64,000 nucleotides of DNA from Planctomycetia bacterium (GTDB taxonomy: Bacteria > Planctomycetota > Planctomycetia > Gemmatales > Gemmataceae). Both the position numbers and the translations under genes were made by a program. Position 1 is the stretch's first letter, and each line of letters opens with the position of its first letter. The stretch is taken from positions 1 through 64,000 of the forward strand of contig SXID01000002.1 in assembly GCA_005772955.1 (NCBI GenBank), written 5' to 3'. The notes under the pieces were generated by a model, which was given only the letters and a program-made list of their open reading frames with translations, did not search any database and was not told the DNA's origin. This document shows, piece after piece, positions 7,671 through 16,648 of this stretch.

Positions 7671-8522
7671 CTTGTCCAGGCAATCTTCGGCGTAGTTGCT
7701 CTCGTACACGAACTTGGTGCCTTCGCCCTGGTGGTTGGCGAGTTCGGCCTTCGCGGTGAGCCGGGCCGCGTGGTACTTCCCCGCGACCGTGTTGAAGTAC
7801 ACGTCACCGGTCCACAACATCGGCACCAGCGGAACCTGCTCGCTTGTTGCCTTCGGCGGCGCCTTCAACGACGTTTCCACGCCGACGATGAGGTAGCCGT
7901 CCTTCGCGCCCTTGCTCGTGTACTTCTGCGTGAAGTCGTAGCTCTCGCCGGTGCCGTTCGGCGGGTCGAGCTTCATTGCGAACACGCGGTCCCACGTCTG
8001 ACCGGCTTCCGGCGCCGCGTTAGGCAGCACGAGTCGGAATGGTAGTTCCGCCTGTAATCGCGCCGCGGCACCGCCTTGCGCGGCCTTCGCGTCGATGAGC
8101 TTGCCCTGCTGATCCATGCGCACGGTCACGATCGGCTTGTTCAGGAACGCGGCCATGTTCTTCGCGTCTTCGGGCTTGGCCGAATCGACCACAACGGTCA
8201 TGCCGTTCGGCTGGCGGAACTCTTGTTTCATCTCGCCGATGCTCATTTCGAGCGTCGCGACGCCCTGCTTGTCCACGTCCTTCACGGTCCACTTGCGGAC
8301 GAGCGTGAGGTCCGTGCCGGATGAGGTCGTGACGGGCTTCTCGGTCTTCTCGTCGAGCACCGTTTCCGTCACGAGCGTCTTCTGAACGACGCGATACGTG
8401 AGTACCTTCCCCGATTCCCATTTGAACTGCGGGACCGCCGGTGCGGGCGCCGCGGGCGGTTGCGCGATCGCCGGCACTGCGAACGAGAACGCGAGCGAAA
8501 GAACCGCTAATCGCTGTATCAT
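7668..8522 (-). CDS. secreted protein, DUF6263-like
   Basis: 284 residues with a clear signal peptide (MIQRLAVLSLAFSFAVPAIA, probable cleavage after AIA). The mature part begins with a short Pro/Ala linker, then KWESGKVLTYRVVQKTLV, VRKWTVKDVDKQGVATLEMSI and later FRLVLPNAAPEAGQTWDRVF. This pattern (overall conversion of a polynomial-like quantity, Gly-Thr-Trp near the middle) resembles planctomycete DUF6263-type periplasmic proteins of unknown function. The secreted protein at 53627-54985 shares the same style. No enzymatic motif seen. The gene stands alone between a Uma2 gene and a hydrolase. Confidence 0.7.
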   Translation of the reverse strand: MIQRLAVLSLAFSFAVPAIAQPPAAPAPAVPQFKWESGKVLTYRVVQKTLVTETVLDEKTEKPVTTSSGTDLTLVRKWTVKDVDKQGVATLEMSIGEMKQEFRQPNGMTVVVDSAKPEDAKNMAAFLNKPIVTVRMDQQGKLIDAKAAQGGAAARLQAELPFRLVLPNAAPEAGQTWDRVFAMKLDPPNGTGESYDFTQKYTSKGAKDGYLIVGVETSLKAPPKATSEQVPLVPMLWTGDVYFNTVAGKYHAARLTAKAELANHQGEGTKFVYESNYAEDCLDK

Positions 8523-8607
8523 GCAAAGCCTCCCAACTCAGAATGCGGGCAAGATAGGAGGCGACATAGCGAAGGAGGGAACCGGCGCGAAGAGCAACTC
8601 TCTTGGC

Positions 8608-8682
8608 TTTGTGGCACAGACGTTCCTGTCTGTGCGGCTATGACACACGAACTCGCACAGACAGGAATGTCTGTGCCACAAA
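8608..8682. repeat. inverted repeat (GTGGCACAGAC type)
   Basis: Arms 8608-8636 and 8654-8682 (29 bp, one mismatch) with a 17-nt loop. It lies between the secreted protein start (8522) and the downstream end of the hydrolase gene (8688), both on the minus strand. The arm, TTTGTGGCACAGACGTTCCT followed by GTCTGTGCG, contains nested ACAGAC/GTCTGT symmetry. Confidence 0.9.
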
Positions 8683-8687
8683 CTAAA

Positions 8688-9530
8688 TCACGGTGCGTTC
8701 TCGCTCAGGAACTTCGCCAGTTCCGCGGTGAACGCCTCGCCGAGCAACATGCTGTGCCCGACACCGTCGAGCTTCACGAAATACTTCGGCGTGTTGGTCG
8801 CGGCGAAGAGTTGCTCCGAGTGGTTGAACGGGATCACGGTATCAGCGGTGCCGTGCATGAAGAACACCGGGCGCGGGCACCGGCTGATCTTCGACAGATT
8901 GTCGAACCGTGTCCGCATCAGTGTGTGAACCGGAAGAAACGGGAAGCGGTGCTTCGCAGCGGCTGGCAGACTGGTGAAAGTGTAAATCAGCACGAGCGAG
9001 CGGTGTTCGCGATTCGTGGCGAGTTCGACCGCGGTGCCGCCGCCGAGCGATTCGCCACACAGAATGACGCGGTGCGGTGCGATCTTCGCTTCGTCCGTGA
9101 GCCACTTGTACGCGGCGTCGCCGGAGGCGTAACACCCCTGTTCGGTTGGGCGGCCGGTACTCTTGCCGTAGCCTGGGTAGTCGAACAGCAGCACCCCGGC
9201 GCCAAGCGATTTCCGCAAGTCGGCCGCGAGCCGCCCGCGGTGCGTGAGGTTCCCGCTGTTGCCGTTCGCGACCAACACCGCGCCGTGCTGCGGCGACTCC
9301 GGCGGAATCCACCGCCCCGCAATCGTGTTGCCGTCGCTCGAACTGAACGACACGTCTTGTGTGCGAGTGTCCTGCGCCGGCAGCCACGCGTCTTCCGCCG
9401 AAGAGGGCATAAACACGAGTTTGCGTTCGAGGAGCCAGAACACAACGATGATTCCCAGGTAGGTGACGAAGAGCAGCACCACCCATCGCAGCAACCGCCG
9501 ACCGATGGAACGACGCGGCGGTTCGCTCAC
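8688..9530 (-). CDS. membrane-anchored alpha/beta hydrolase (BEM46-like)
   Basis: 280 residues from a GTG at 9530, which has GAGGAG 6 nt upstream. The frame stays open further 5' but that part overlaps a transposase remnant. Residues 11-33 are a single N-terminal membrane segment. The hydrolase domain has the nucleophile Ser161 in CGESLGGG, Asp230 in MHGTADTVIP and His259 in DGVGHSM, a complete triad. VLLFDYPGYGKSTGRP at about 113-128 is typical of the BEM46/ABHD13 branch. Substrate unknown, likely an esterase or peptidase-like enzyme facing the periplasm or cytoplasm near the membrane. Confidence 0.88.
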   Translation of the reverse strand: MSEPPRRSIGRRLLRWVVLLFVTYLGIIVVFWLLERKLVFMPSSAEDAWLPAQDTRTQDVSFSSSDGNTIAGRWIPPESPQHGAVLVANGNSGNLTHRGRLAADLRKSLGAGVLLFDYPGYGKSTGRPTEQGCYASGDAAYKWLTDEAKIAPHRVILCGESLGGGTAVELATNREHRSLVLIYTFTSLPAAAKHRFPFLPVHTLMRTRFDNLSKISRCPRPVFFMHGTADTVIPFNHSEQLFAATNTPKYFVKLDGVGHSMLLGEAFTAELAKFLSENAP

Positions 9531-10014
9531 GTTGGCTCCTCGATACGGAAACCTTCCACCGCGACGATCAGTGCCGCGAGAAGCGCCCAGGTGTGTTGGT
9601 TCAACGTGAAACGGAATTGATCGGGACGGGAAGTTTGTAAACCGCGCGGTCATTGTAGCGGTTCCGAGGTTAGACTTCCCGAGGATGTGCGCGAGCGAAC
9701 GCGTGGATGCTGGCTTTCTCGTCGTCGGTGCGCAAGTGGTCGCGTGGAACGTGCGTGTTGTGTTCGTTGACCTTGTCGAAACGTGTCTTCCAATCGTGGT
9801 ACTTATTGGATGTGAGACCGACGGTCGTCGAAGAAGGGCTGGAGACCGGTGAGGAACTCGGGGGACAACTGACGGGGCAACTCTACGTGCGCTCGTCGCC
9901 GTTGCGGGCATCCCGGACCCCCAACAAACACACTGGTGTCATCTTAAATGCCATTGGGTGGGATGCCCGCCTGAACCACAAAGGCAAGTGGGCGATTATC
10001 TTCACGCTACTGCC
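9531..10014. other. gene-free stretch with transposon debris
   Basis: This 484-bp gap between the hydrolase start and the histidine kinase stop holds only the transposase remnant (9670-9822). No other supported gene, tRNA or strong hairpin was seen. Confidence 0.6.
9670..9822 (-). pseudogene. transposase remnant (DDE/rve type, N-terminal part)
   Basis: The minus-strand frame reads VGLTSNKYHDWKTRFDKVNEH, then NTHVPRDHLRTDDEKASIHAF and a stop at 9670. The pattern K(Y/F)YDW...GKVNEHN..VPRDHWL..EK is typical, from memory, of integrase-core transposases common in planctomycetes, where the text continues into a GYRRL motif that is missing here. An upstream frame (about 9823-9880) may continue the same protein after a frameshift. 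It is a dead fragment. Confidence 0.55.
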
Positions 10015-11982
10015 TCACACGCCAACGGCGTCAAAGATAATCTTCAAAAGATCGTCTGATCGGTACGGCTTGCGCAAGAACCCGACCAGTCCTTTGCCCG
10101 CGAACCCGGACAGGGCCTGCTGTGCGGCGAACCCGCTGGTGAGCACGACGCGAACATCCGGCTGGTGGCGGCGCATTTCGCGGTACGCGTCGGATCCGCT
10201 GAGCCGCGGTACGGTGAGGTCGAGGAGGACGAGCGTGAACTCGGCGGGTTCGGCCGCGATCGCCTCGACCCCGGCCAGCCCATCGACGGCGACCGTGACC
10301 GCGAACCCGGACAGTTCGAGCACCTTCCGCGCGAACACCCGCACGTCTTCCTCGTCGTCGACCACGAGTATCCGGCGTCCGCGTCCGCCCATCACCGGAA
10401 CCGCAGGCACGTCCGCGGCAACATCGCTGGGGTGGTCGAGAGCCGGGAACAACGCCTGGAACGTGGTCCCCTTGCCCAACTGCGTGTGTACCTGGATTGC
10501 GCCTCGGTGCGCACGCACGATACCCTGCACGGCGGCCAGCCCCAGCCCACGCCCGGTGAACTTCGTGGTGAAGAACGGGTCGAAGATCTTCGCTCGCACG
10601 TCGTCGGTCATCCCGCACCCGGTATCGGACACCTCCAGGTACACATACCGGCCTGGCGTCAGTTCCTCGGCATCTTGAATCTCGGCCAGGGAGTGAGCGT
10701 CCGCATCGATCAAGCCTGTCGTCAGCGTGATGACCCCACTCCGCGTCTCGAGCGCGTCGGACGCGTTGGTGATGAGATTCATCACGACCTGCCGGAGTTG
10801 AGTCGCGTCGGCCTGAACCCTCGGCAACCCGCTCGTCAGGTCGTACTTGAGAACTGCCTTCTTGGAGAGTACGGTCCCAAGAAGTTGGGCCATCTCCTGA
10901 GTGAGCGTGTTCAGATCGACCGGTTTAACGACGAACTGCCCGCGACCCGCGTACGCGAGCAACTGCTGGCACAGTTCGGCGGCCCGCTCCGTGGCAGTTT
11001 CAATCCGCTTCATATCCCCGACAATGGGGTCGTTCTGTGGGACCCGCATCCGGCTCAGAGATGCGTAGCCGAGAATTCCGGTGAGCAGGTTGTTGAAGTC
11101 GTGCGCGATCCCGCCGGCCAGCACACCGAGGCTTTCGAGCTTCTGCGAATGGAGCAGTTGGCGATCGTCCTTCTGCTGCTGCTCCTTCGCGCGGAGGTCG
11201 GCCTCCAGTTCGCGCCGGGCGTCCTCGGCGTGCTTGCGTTCGGTCACGTCACGGATGATAGCGGTGAACCGGCGGTCGGCCCCGGTGCCCCAATGGGTAA
11301 GGGCCACCTCGACGGGACACTCTTCTCCGCCTTTTCGCACCCCAACCAACTCGAGAATCCGGTCTTGAACGCAAGACGACCGATCCGGGTCGAACGTGCT
11401 CAGCGCCGTCCGGTGGTCCGCCAGGTAGCGATTCGGGATCACCAGTGCCACGCTCCGCCCCATTACTTCTTCAGCGGTGTACCCGAACACACGCTTGGCC
11501 CCGCGGTTCCAACCGACAATCAGGCCCGCCGGGTCGATGGTCACGATAGCGTCGAATGCTGCCTCCACTGTCTGCCGGTGCCGCTCCTCGCTCTCCCGCA
11601 ACGCGCGGTCGCTGTGAACCAGTGCGGTCACGTCAGTGCCAAGACCGACTACGCCGGACACGGCCCCGGTTGCGTCGCGGTGGGGGACGAGCGTCACCCG
11701 GTATACAACCAACCCGGTCGGGCCGGGGTACTCCACCACGTACTCGGTCGGCTGTCCAGTGGCGGCGACCTCGACGATTTTGCGCGACACCTCTTCGCAG
11801 ATGTGGGGCGGTATCCCGATCTCCGCTGGCGTGCGGCCGAGAGCGTCGGCGCGCGGCCACATCGTAGCGGTTTCCGCCGCTGTGTTCAGGAACGTATACC
11901 GCTCGCGCAGGTCGAGGCAGACAACGGGCGCCGGAAGCGCGTCAAGAATAGCGAGCGGGTCGGGTGTTGGCGATCTGGGCAC
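10015..11982 (-). CDS. hybrid sensor histidine kinase with two PAS domains and a receiver
   Basis: About 655 residues if started at the GTG at 11982. The frame is open to 12222, but the extra part crosses a hairpin and lacks domain character, so the start is uncertain. Order: PAS 1 (about 8-125), PAS 2 (about 130-252), short coiled coil, HisKA with phospho-acceptor His294 in GGIAHDFNNLL, HATPase with NLITNASDA, DTGCGM and GRGLGLAAVQG (about 400-512), then a receiver domain with DDEED (about 542-546), phospho-acceptor Asp588 in LVLLDLTVP and Lys638 in LRKPY. No membrane segment, so a cytoplasmic sensor. No partner regulator is adjacent. Confidence 0.93.
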   Translation of the reverse strand: MPRSPTPDPLAILDALPAPVVCLDLRERYTFLNTAAETATMWPRADALGRTPAEIGIPPHICEEVSRKIVEVAATGQPTEYVVEYPGPTGLVVYRVTLVPHRDATGAVSGVVGLGTDVTALVHSDRALRESEERHRQTVEAAFDAIVTIDPAGLIVGWNRGAKRVFGYTAEEVMGRSVALVIPNRYLADHRTALSTFDPDRSSCVQDRILELVGVRKGGEECPVEVALTHWGTGADRRFTAIIRDVTERKHAEDARRELEADLRAKEQQQKDDRQLLHSQKLESLGVLAGGIAHDFNNLLTGILGYASLSRMRVPQNDPIVGDMKRIETATERAAELCQQLLAYAGRGQFVVKPVDLNTLTQEMAQLLGTVLSKKAVLKYDLTSGLPRVQADATQLRQVVMNLITNASDALETRSGVITLTTGLIDADAHSLAEIQDAEELTPGRYVYLEVSDTGCGMTDDVRAKIFDPFFTTKFTGRGLGLAAVQGIVRAHRGAIQVHTQLGKGTTFQALFPALDHPSDVAADVPAVPVMGGRGRRILVVDDEEDVRVFARKVLELSGFAVTVAVDGLAGVEAIAAEPAEFTLVLLDLTVPRLSGSDAYREMRRHQPDVRVVLTSGFAAQQALSGFAGKGLVGFLRKPYRSDDLLKIIFDAVGV

Positions 11983-12162
11983 GGGAGGACCCTCGTCGCG
12001 GGGCGAACGAGTAACAAAAGCACCGCGATTGTAGCCCCACCGGGCCGACGAAAGAACTGAAATTGGAACGAACTCGCCGCCAGTGCCGCGTTCGATGGGA
12101 AGAATACAAACCAGCGATAATATTTGTGTCGAAATAGGAAGGTGGGAGTGTCTCAGTTTGCA

Positions 12163-12219
12163 TTGTGGTTCGGGCTTCCCGCCTGCATCGCTCGTGCAAG
12201 CGGGAAGCCCGAACCACAA
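12163..12219. repeat. perfect hairpin upstream of the kinase
   Basis: Arms 12163-12182 and 12200-12219 (20 bp, perfect) with a 17-nt loop. It lies between the esterase stop (12224) and the kinase start, both on the minus strand, so it would follow the esterase mRNA as a possible terminator. Confidence 0.85.
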
Positions 12220-12223
12220 CAAC

Positions 12224-13705
12224 CTACCGTTCGGGTTTCCCGATCTTGCGGTTCGCGGCCGCCATCTCCTCGTTCATTCGCTTGCGGAGCGCAGCGTCTA
12301 TCAGGTTCCCGTGGTGCCGCTTGGGGAACATCTCCACCACCGCGTCGCTCGCAAGGTCCGCGAGCGACTTCTTGAGCAAGCGCGCCGCACCGTCGAGATA
12401 GAACGTGTCCTCGTCGCCCATGAAGACGTGAATCTTGCCGCCGAGTTTCGGGCCAAGTGTCTTCCAGTTGCGCGCGAGGATGAGCCGGATGTCGTACTTC
12501 TCCCACTCCTTCGCGACCTTCGGGTCGATCACCCCGGTCGCGCGGTCCCAGAGTTTCTGCGGCTTGCCGTCGGTGCCGCGCGGGCTGAAGACCGCCTCAA
12601 AGGAACCGAGTTGCCCGCCGCGGTGCATGTAACCTTCCATCTCGGAGAACGGCTTGAAGAACACCACCGGTTTGCCGTTCATGCGCACGAGCGGGCGAGT
12701 CTTCTCGTCCGCGTCGGTGAAGGCGTTCGCGAGATTCGCGTAGATGTCGATGATTTGGAAGTCGCGGAAATCGACCGGGTCCGGCGCGGTGGACCAGCAC
12801 CCCGCAAACGTGTCCGGGTACGTCACCTGCAACCACAAACTGCTCCACCCGCCGGATGAGTGCCCCGTGGCGAACCGCACGCCCGACCCGCGATAGACCT
12901 TCTCCAGGTGCGGGATCAGTTCTTCGACGAGTGATTTGCCGACCGGTCCGTTGTTCGCGGAGTCCGCGAAGACATGGTGCCCGAGCCGGCAGTTCGCGTC
13001 GAGTACCACCCAGATCATTTCGGTGCCGTTCACGTCCCACGCCTTGCGCGAGGCCGAGCCGAACGCCCCGAAGTGATTCCCGCCGAAGCCGGTGACTTCA
13101 TACACGACCGGGTACTTGCGGTTCGGTTCCTTCGCGAACGACGGCGGCAGCACAACGCCCGCCCGCACCCGCGTCGGCTTGCCGTGGAACTTCGTGAGCA
13201 ACTTGCTCTCGATCTCCACGAGTTTGACCGAATCCGTTTCCTTGAATTCGCGAGGCTTGACTACCTGATCGAGCTTCAACTCGGCGGTGCCGGAGGATTT
13301 CGGGTCGAGGTCGAGTTGCACGGTCTTGGAGTGAACGTTGCCCGGTGAGGCGAGGAAGTCGATGCCGCCGAGATCGCGGTCCATCACCGCGCAAACGTAA
13401 TACTTTCCCGGCTTCAGGTCCGCGAGCGGACTTGGATACGCGATGGCCTTCGCGTCGAGCACGAGCGGTTCGCCGGGCTTCCAGTCCTTCACGTCGAGCG
13501 CGAGTCCGGGTTCGGGTTTGAACCAGTTCATCCCGACCGGTGGCGACACGTTGTTCGTGCGGAACGTGACATACACGCGCCCAGTGAACGGCACGTCGCA
13601 CGCGGTCTTGTCGAAGGTGAGTTTGAACTCCAGTGGCTTCGGCTCGGCCGCAGAGGAGTGATGCGCAAAGGCGAGAAAGGCAAGGGCGACGAAGGTGCGA
13701 CGCAT
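12224..13705 (-). CDS. secreted esterase-like alpha/beta hydrolase (PF00756 type)
   Basis: 493 residues with a signal peptide (residues 1-20, ending SSAA). Residues about 25-160 form a beta-sandwich-like N-terminal part. The C-terminal half is an enterochelin-esterase/antigen-85-like hydrolase with the nucleophile Ser283 in ATGHSSGGWSS and a likely acid/His pair from FMGDEDTFYLDG and FPKRHHGNLID near the C-terminus. MIWVVLDANCRLGHHVF precedes the nucleophile. Substrate is unknown; periplasmic breakdown of an ester-linked polymer or siderophore are options. It follows the DUF1549/1553 gene on the same strand across a hairpin. Confidence 0.85.
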   Translation of the reverse strand: MRRTFVALAFLAFAHHSSAAEPKPLEFKLTFDKTACDVPFTGRVYVTFRTNNVSPPVGMNWFKPEPGLALDVKDWKPGEPLVLDAKAIAYPSPLADLKPGKYYVCAVMDRDLGGIDFLASPGNVHSKTVQLDLDPKSSGTAELKLDQVVKPREFKETDSVKLVEIESKLLTKFHGKPTRVRAGVVLPPSFAKEPNRKYPVVYEVTGFGGNHFGAFGSASRKAWDVNGTEMIWVVLDANCRLGHHVFADSANNGPVGKSLVEELIPHLEKVYRGSGVRFATGHSSGGWSSLWLQVTYPDTFAGCWSTAPDPVDFRDFQIIDIYANLANAFTDADEKTRPLVRMNGKPVVFFKPFSEMEGYMHRGGQLGSFEAVFSPRGTDGKPQKLWDRATGVIDPKVAKEWEKYDIRLILARNWKTLGPKLGGKIHVFMGDEDTFYLDGAARLLKKSLADLASDAVVEMFPKRHHGNLIDAALRKRMNEEMAAANRKIGKPER

Positions 13706-13734
13706 GGGGTGAATCTCGATGGATCCAATCTCAT

Positions 13735-13814
13735 CGCGTAGCCGTGACGCGCAGCGGAGCGCGGACCCTACCCGGTGGCAAGGTCCGCGCTCCGCTGCGC
13801 GTCGCGGCTACGCG
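13735..13814. repeat. inverted repeat (GCGTAGCCGCG type), complete copy
   Basis: Arms 13735-13767 and 13782-13814 (33 bp, one mismatch) with a 14-nt loop. It lies between the cytochrome protein stop (13822) and the esterase start. The same arm recurs as a single half at 45328-45359 and degenerate at 7637-7670, making it a dispersed element. Confidence 0.9.
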
Positions 13815-13821
13815 ACATCTG

Positions 13822-16350
13822 TTAGTGCCGGAACAGGAACTCGCGAGTGTTGATCAGCGCCCAGACGAGGTCTTCCCACGCCTTGCGCTTGTCCTCGCGC
13901 TTGTTCACGTGGTCCAGCGCGATCTGCTTCTCATCCGCGAACGGCGCGCGGCCCAACGCCGCGTAGTACAGATCGGTCAGAATATCCTCGTCCTTCGCCT
14001 TCGCGGTGAGCAACTTGCCGAGCCGGTTATTCGCACCGCGAACCTTCTCATTCACCGTCGGGCCGTTGATGAGCTGGAGCGCCTGAGCGAGGTTGCCGTC
14101 GCTCTCGCGCTCGCACTCGCACGCCAGTTCGCGGGCCGGTTGGCCGAACGCCTTCAGGAACGGGTGGTTCACTTCGCCGTCGGGAAGTTGAATCGCGCGA
14201 GTGCCGGCGGGCAGCCCCGCGAACTTCTCCGGCATCGCGGTGAAGTCGCAGATCGCGTCCAGCAGTTGCTCGGCCGTCAGCAGTTTCGTGACCGCGTGCG
14301 AGAAGTACTTGCTGTCGTCGCGGTTCGAGTCGTTCGGTTGCGCCGACAACTGGTACGTGCGCGACTTCATGATCGTCTTCACGAGCAGTTTCATGTCGAA
14401 CTTGTTCTTGGCGAAGTCCTTCGCGAGCGCGTCGAGCAGTTCGTCGTTGCACGACGGGTTGGAGTCGCGGAAGTCGTCGACGGGGTCCACGATGCCCTTA
14501 CCCATCAGGTGGAACCAGACGCGGTTCGCCACCGACTTGCTGAAGAACGCGTTGTCACCCGAGGTGAGCCACACGGCCAACACCGCGCGGCGGTCCTCGG
14601 TGGGCTTCACGTCGGCATCACCGGTGCCGATGTAGCGCGGCTTCATTTGCTTGCTGGTTCGCGGTTGGTTCACTTCACCGTCGCGCGCCGTGAAGATCAC
14701 TTCCGCTGTCGCGCCCGCGGCACCGGCTGGTTTGGTGCCGATGACCGGTTCCGGCTTGGTCTTCACGCGAGCGAACCACGCCGCCATGCCGTAGTAGTCG
14801 TCCTGCGTCCAGCGCTCGAACGGGTGGTTGTGGCACTTCGCGCACTGCATCCGCACGCCGAGGAACAACTGCGCGGTCGTCTCCGCGAGCGCGGTCGGGT
14901 CTTTGGCGATGCGGTAGTAGTTCGCGGGCGGGTTCGTGTATGAGTTGCCGCTCGCGGTGATGATCTCCTGCACGATCTTGTCCATCGGCTCGTTCTTCAG
15001 GAACTTACCGCGGAGCCACGCCTGCATCCCGTAACTGCCCTTCACTTGCAGCGTCTTGCGCGAACTGCGGAGTACGTCGGCCCACTTCAGCGCCCAGAAG
15101 TCCGCGAACTCCGGCGTGTCAACGAGCGCGTCGATGAGCTTGTCGCGCTTCTTCGCGTCCTTGTCAGTCAAGAAGGCTTTCGCTTCGTCGGTGGTCGGCA
15201 TGCGGCCGATGCAGTCGAGGTAGGCGCGGCGAACGAACTCGTAGTCCTCAGCCACCGCGGACGGCGCGATGCTCATCTGCTTGAGCTTGGCGAACGTGTG
15301 CGTATCGACGAAGTTCGTTTCGGGCGGGTTCGGCCACACGAACCCGTCACGCGGTTCGAGGTACGTGATGCGCACCGCGACTAACTCTTCCAGATAGCGG
15401 CACAGAATCGCGACTTCGCCACTTCGCTTGAACTCGACCAAGCCGGTCGGGGACACGTCCGCGATGGACGGGTCACTGCTGCTGAACACGGTGAGCCGCG
15501 TCGTGTCGCGAGTGACGTCCCCAAAGGTCGCGAGGACCGCGAGCTGCTGCCACTTGCTCGGCGCCTTCAGCAGGCGCGAAGGCGGAGTGACTTCGATCTT
15601 CTTCAGCGGCGGGAGCGTCGCGGCATCGTCCTTCAACCCTTCGGCGAGCCACGCGGTCATTACTTCGCCCGGCACGCTGGTCGCGCCGAACCGCTGACCG
15701 CCTTCGTGCGGGACGCGACCGACGGCCTTGAGCAGCATGAGGCTCGATTCCGGGTCGTGCTTGCCGGTGCGCCGGCCGAACTGGTCACGTGTGAGTTGGA
15801 GGAAGTCCGCGGCCGGGTCGAATCCGCGGAGCGAGAGTTTGAAGCCGTTCTTGCCGCTCGGCGTACCGTGGCACGCGCCCGCGTTGCACCCGCCGACGTT
15901 CATCGCTGCGATCACGTCGCGGCGGAAACTGACCGGGGTCGCTGCATCCATCCCCGCGACGGTCACCGCGGCACGAACTTCTTTCCCGTTCGCGTTGATG
16001 ATGACGGTCGCAGTGCCGTTCTTCTTGGGCCGGAGGTAGACGCCGTCCTGTACTTCGACGATCCCGGCCGGTTCGACCTTCGCCTCAACCACACCGGTCA
16101 GGTCGCGTGTGGTGCTGTCCGCGTACTTGCCACTCACGATGAGTTGGCGAGCGTCGCGCACGCCATTGAGTGTGACAGTTTGAGGGAACACCTCAACGCT
16201 GGCGGGCTGGCCGATGACGGCCTTTCGCTCAGCAGCGTCCACGGGCGTGGCTGCGGTCGCGGGGGAAGCCGCGAGCAGCGCGAGGACGAATCCGAATCCA
16301 CGCACGCAAGCGGATGGAGAGAAGCGTGTTCGTGTAACGGCGGATTGCAT
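13822..16350 (-). CDS. planctomycete cytochrome-type surface protein (DUF1549 + DUF1553, Ig-like)
   Basis: 842 residues from the ATG at 16350, which has GAGGAG upstream. A signal peptide ends near SPATAA. Then come an Ig-like (BIG2) domain, a segment with GGCNAGACHG (a CxxxCH heme-like site), a second Ig-like part, DUF1549 (about 340-545) ending at MQCAKCHNHPFERW with a CxxCH heme motif, and DUF1553 (about 600-840) with SVANRVWFHLMGKGIVDP. These proteins are characteristic of planctomycetes and usually pair with DUF1501; their function is unknown. A paralogue with the same plan is at 24912-27074, and the DUF1501 gene is at 20896-22275. Confidence 0.93.
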   Translation of the reverse strand: MQSAVTRTRFSPSACVRGFGFVLALLAASPATAATPVDAAERKAVIGQPASVEVFPQTVTLNGVRDARQLIVSGKYADSTTRDLTGVVEAKVEPAGIVEVQDGVYLRPKKNGTATVIINANGKEVRAAVTVAGMDAATPVSFRRDVIAAMNVGGCNAGACHGTPSGKNGFKLSLRGFDPAADFLQLTRDQFGRRTGKHDPESSLMLLKAVGRVPHEGGQRFGATSVPGEVMTAWLAEGLKDDAATLPPLKKIEVTPPSRLLKAPSKWQQLAVLATFGDVTRDTTRLTVFSSSDPSIADVSPTGLVEFKRSGEVAILCRYLEELVAVRITYLEPRDGFVWPNPPETNFVDTHTFAKLKQMSIAPSAVAEDYEFVRRAYLDCIGRMPTTDEAKAFLTDKDAKKRDKLIDALVDTPEFADFWALKWADVLRSSRKTLQVKGSYGMQAWLRGKFLKNEPMDKIVQEIITASGNSYTNPPANYYRIAKDPTALAETTAQLFLGVRMQCAKCHNHPFERWTQDDYYGMAAWFARVKTKPEPVIGTKPAGAAGATAEVIFTARDGEVNQPRTSKQMKPRYIGTGDADVKPTEDRRAVLAVWLTSGDNAFFSKSVANRVWFHLMGKGIVDPVDDFRDSNPSCNDELLDALAKDFAKNKFDMKLLVKTIMKSRTYQLSAQPNDSNRDDSKYFSHAVTKLLTAEQLLDAICDFTAMPEKFAGLPAGTRAIQLPDGEVNHPFLKAFGQPARELACECERESDGNLAQALQLINGPTVNEKVRGANNRLGKLLTAKAKDEDILTDLYYAALGRAPFADEKQIALDHVNKREDKRKAWEDLVWALINTREFLFRH

Positions 16351-16531
16351 GGAGTACTCCTCGCGAAGGAATGCGAGCCGGACCATCGGCGCCCGGTTAG
16401 GTGGGTGAAGCAGAACGCGAACCGCGTGAGGCTAGCGTGACAGCATTAGCATAAACTGCCCGCAAGGGTGGGGCGAGAGGAAAAAGAAGAAGAACCTACC
16501 CCCGGCCCCCTCACCTGAAGGGAAGGGGCGT

Positions 16532-16648
16532 TTGAAGCCGCTCGGCGGCGAATCGGTCCCGCTGTGGATGACCGCGATGCTCCTCGTCGGCGGGGTACTG
16601 CTCTCACTGATGGGCATCGGCTTCGTCGTCAAGGCGCTGGCGAAGTAG
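16532..16648 (+). CDS. possible 38-residue membrane protein or orphan C-terminus
   Basis: A frame from a TTG at 16532, with GAAGGG upstream, reads LKPLGGESVPLWMTAMLLVG and continues GVLLSLMGIGFVVKALAK before a TAG at 16646. It contains one strong membrane helix with a basic tail, as at the end of a membrane protein. It overlaps the MFS stop by 20 bp on the other strand. It could be a real small protein, the surviving C-terminus of a lost gene, or chance. Confidence 0.35.
   Translation: MKPLGGESVPLWMTAMLLVGGVLLSLMGIGFVVKALAK

Noticed and set aside
9707..10678. 323-residue frame beginning in the gap before the kinase
   Set aside because: Mostly antisense to the kinase receiver and ATPase domains; Ser/Arg-rich shadow text.
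10165..12060. 631-residue open frame opposite the histidine kinase
   Set aside because: Antisense to a gene with clear kinase motifs; composition typical of codon-position shadow frames.
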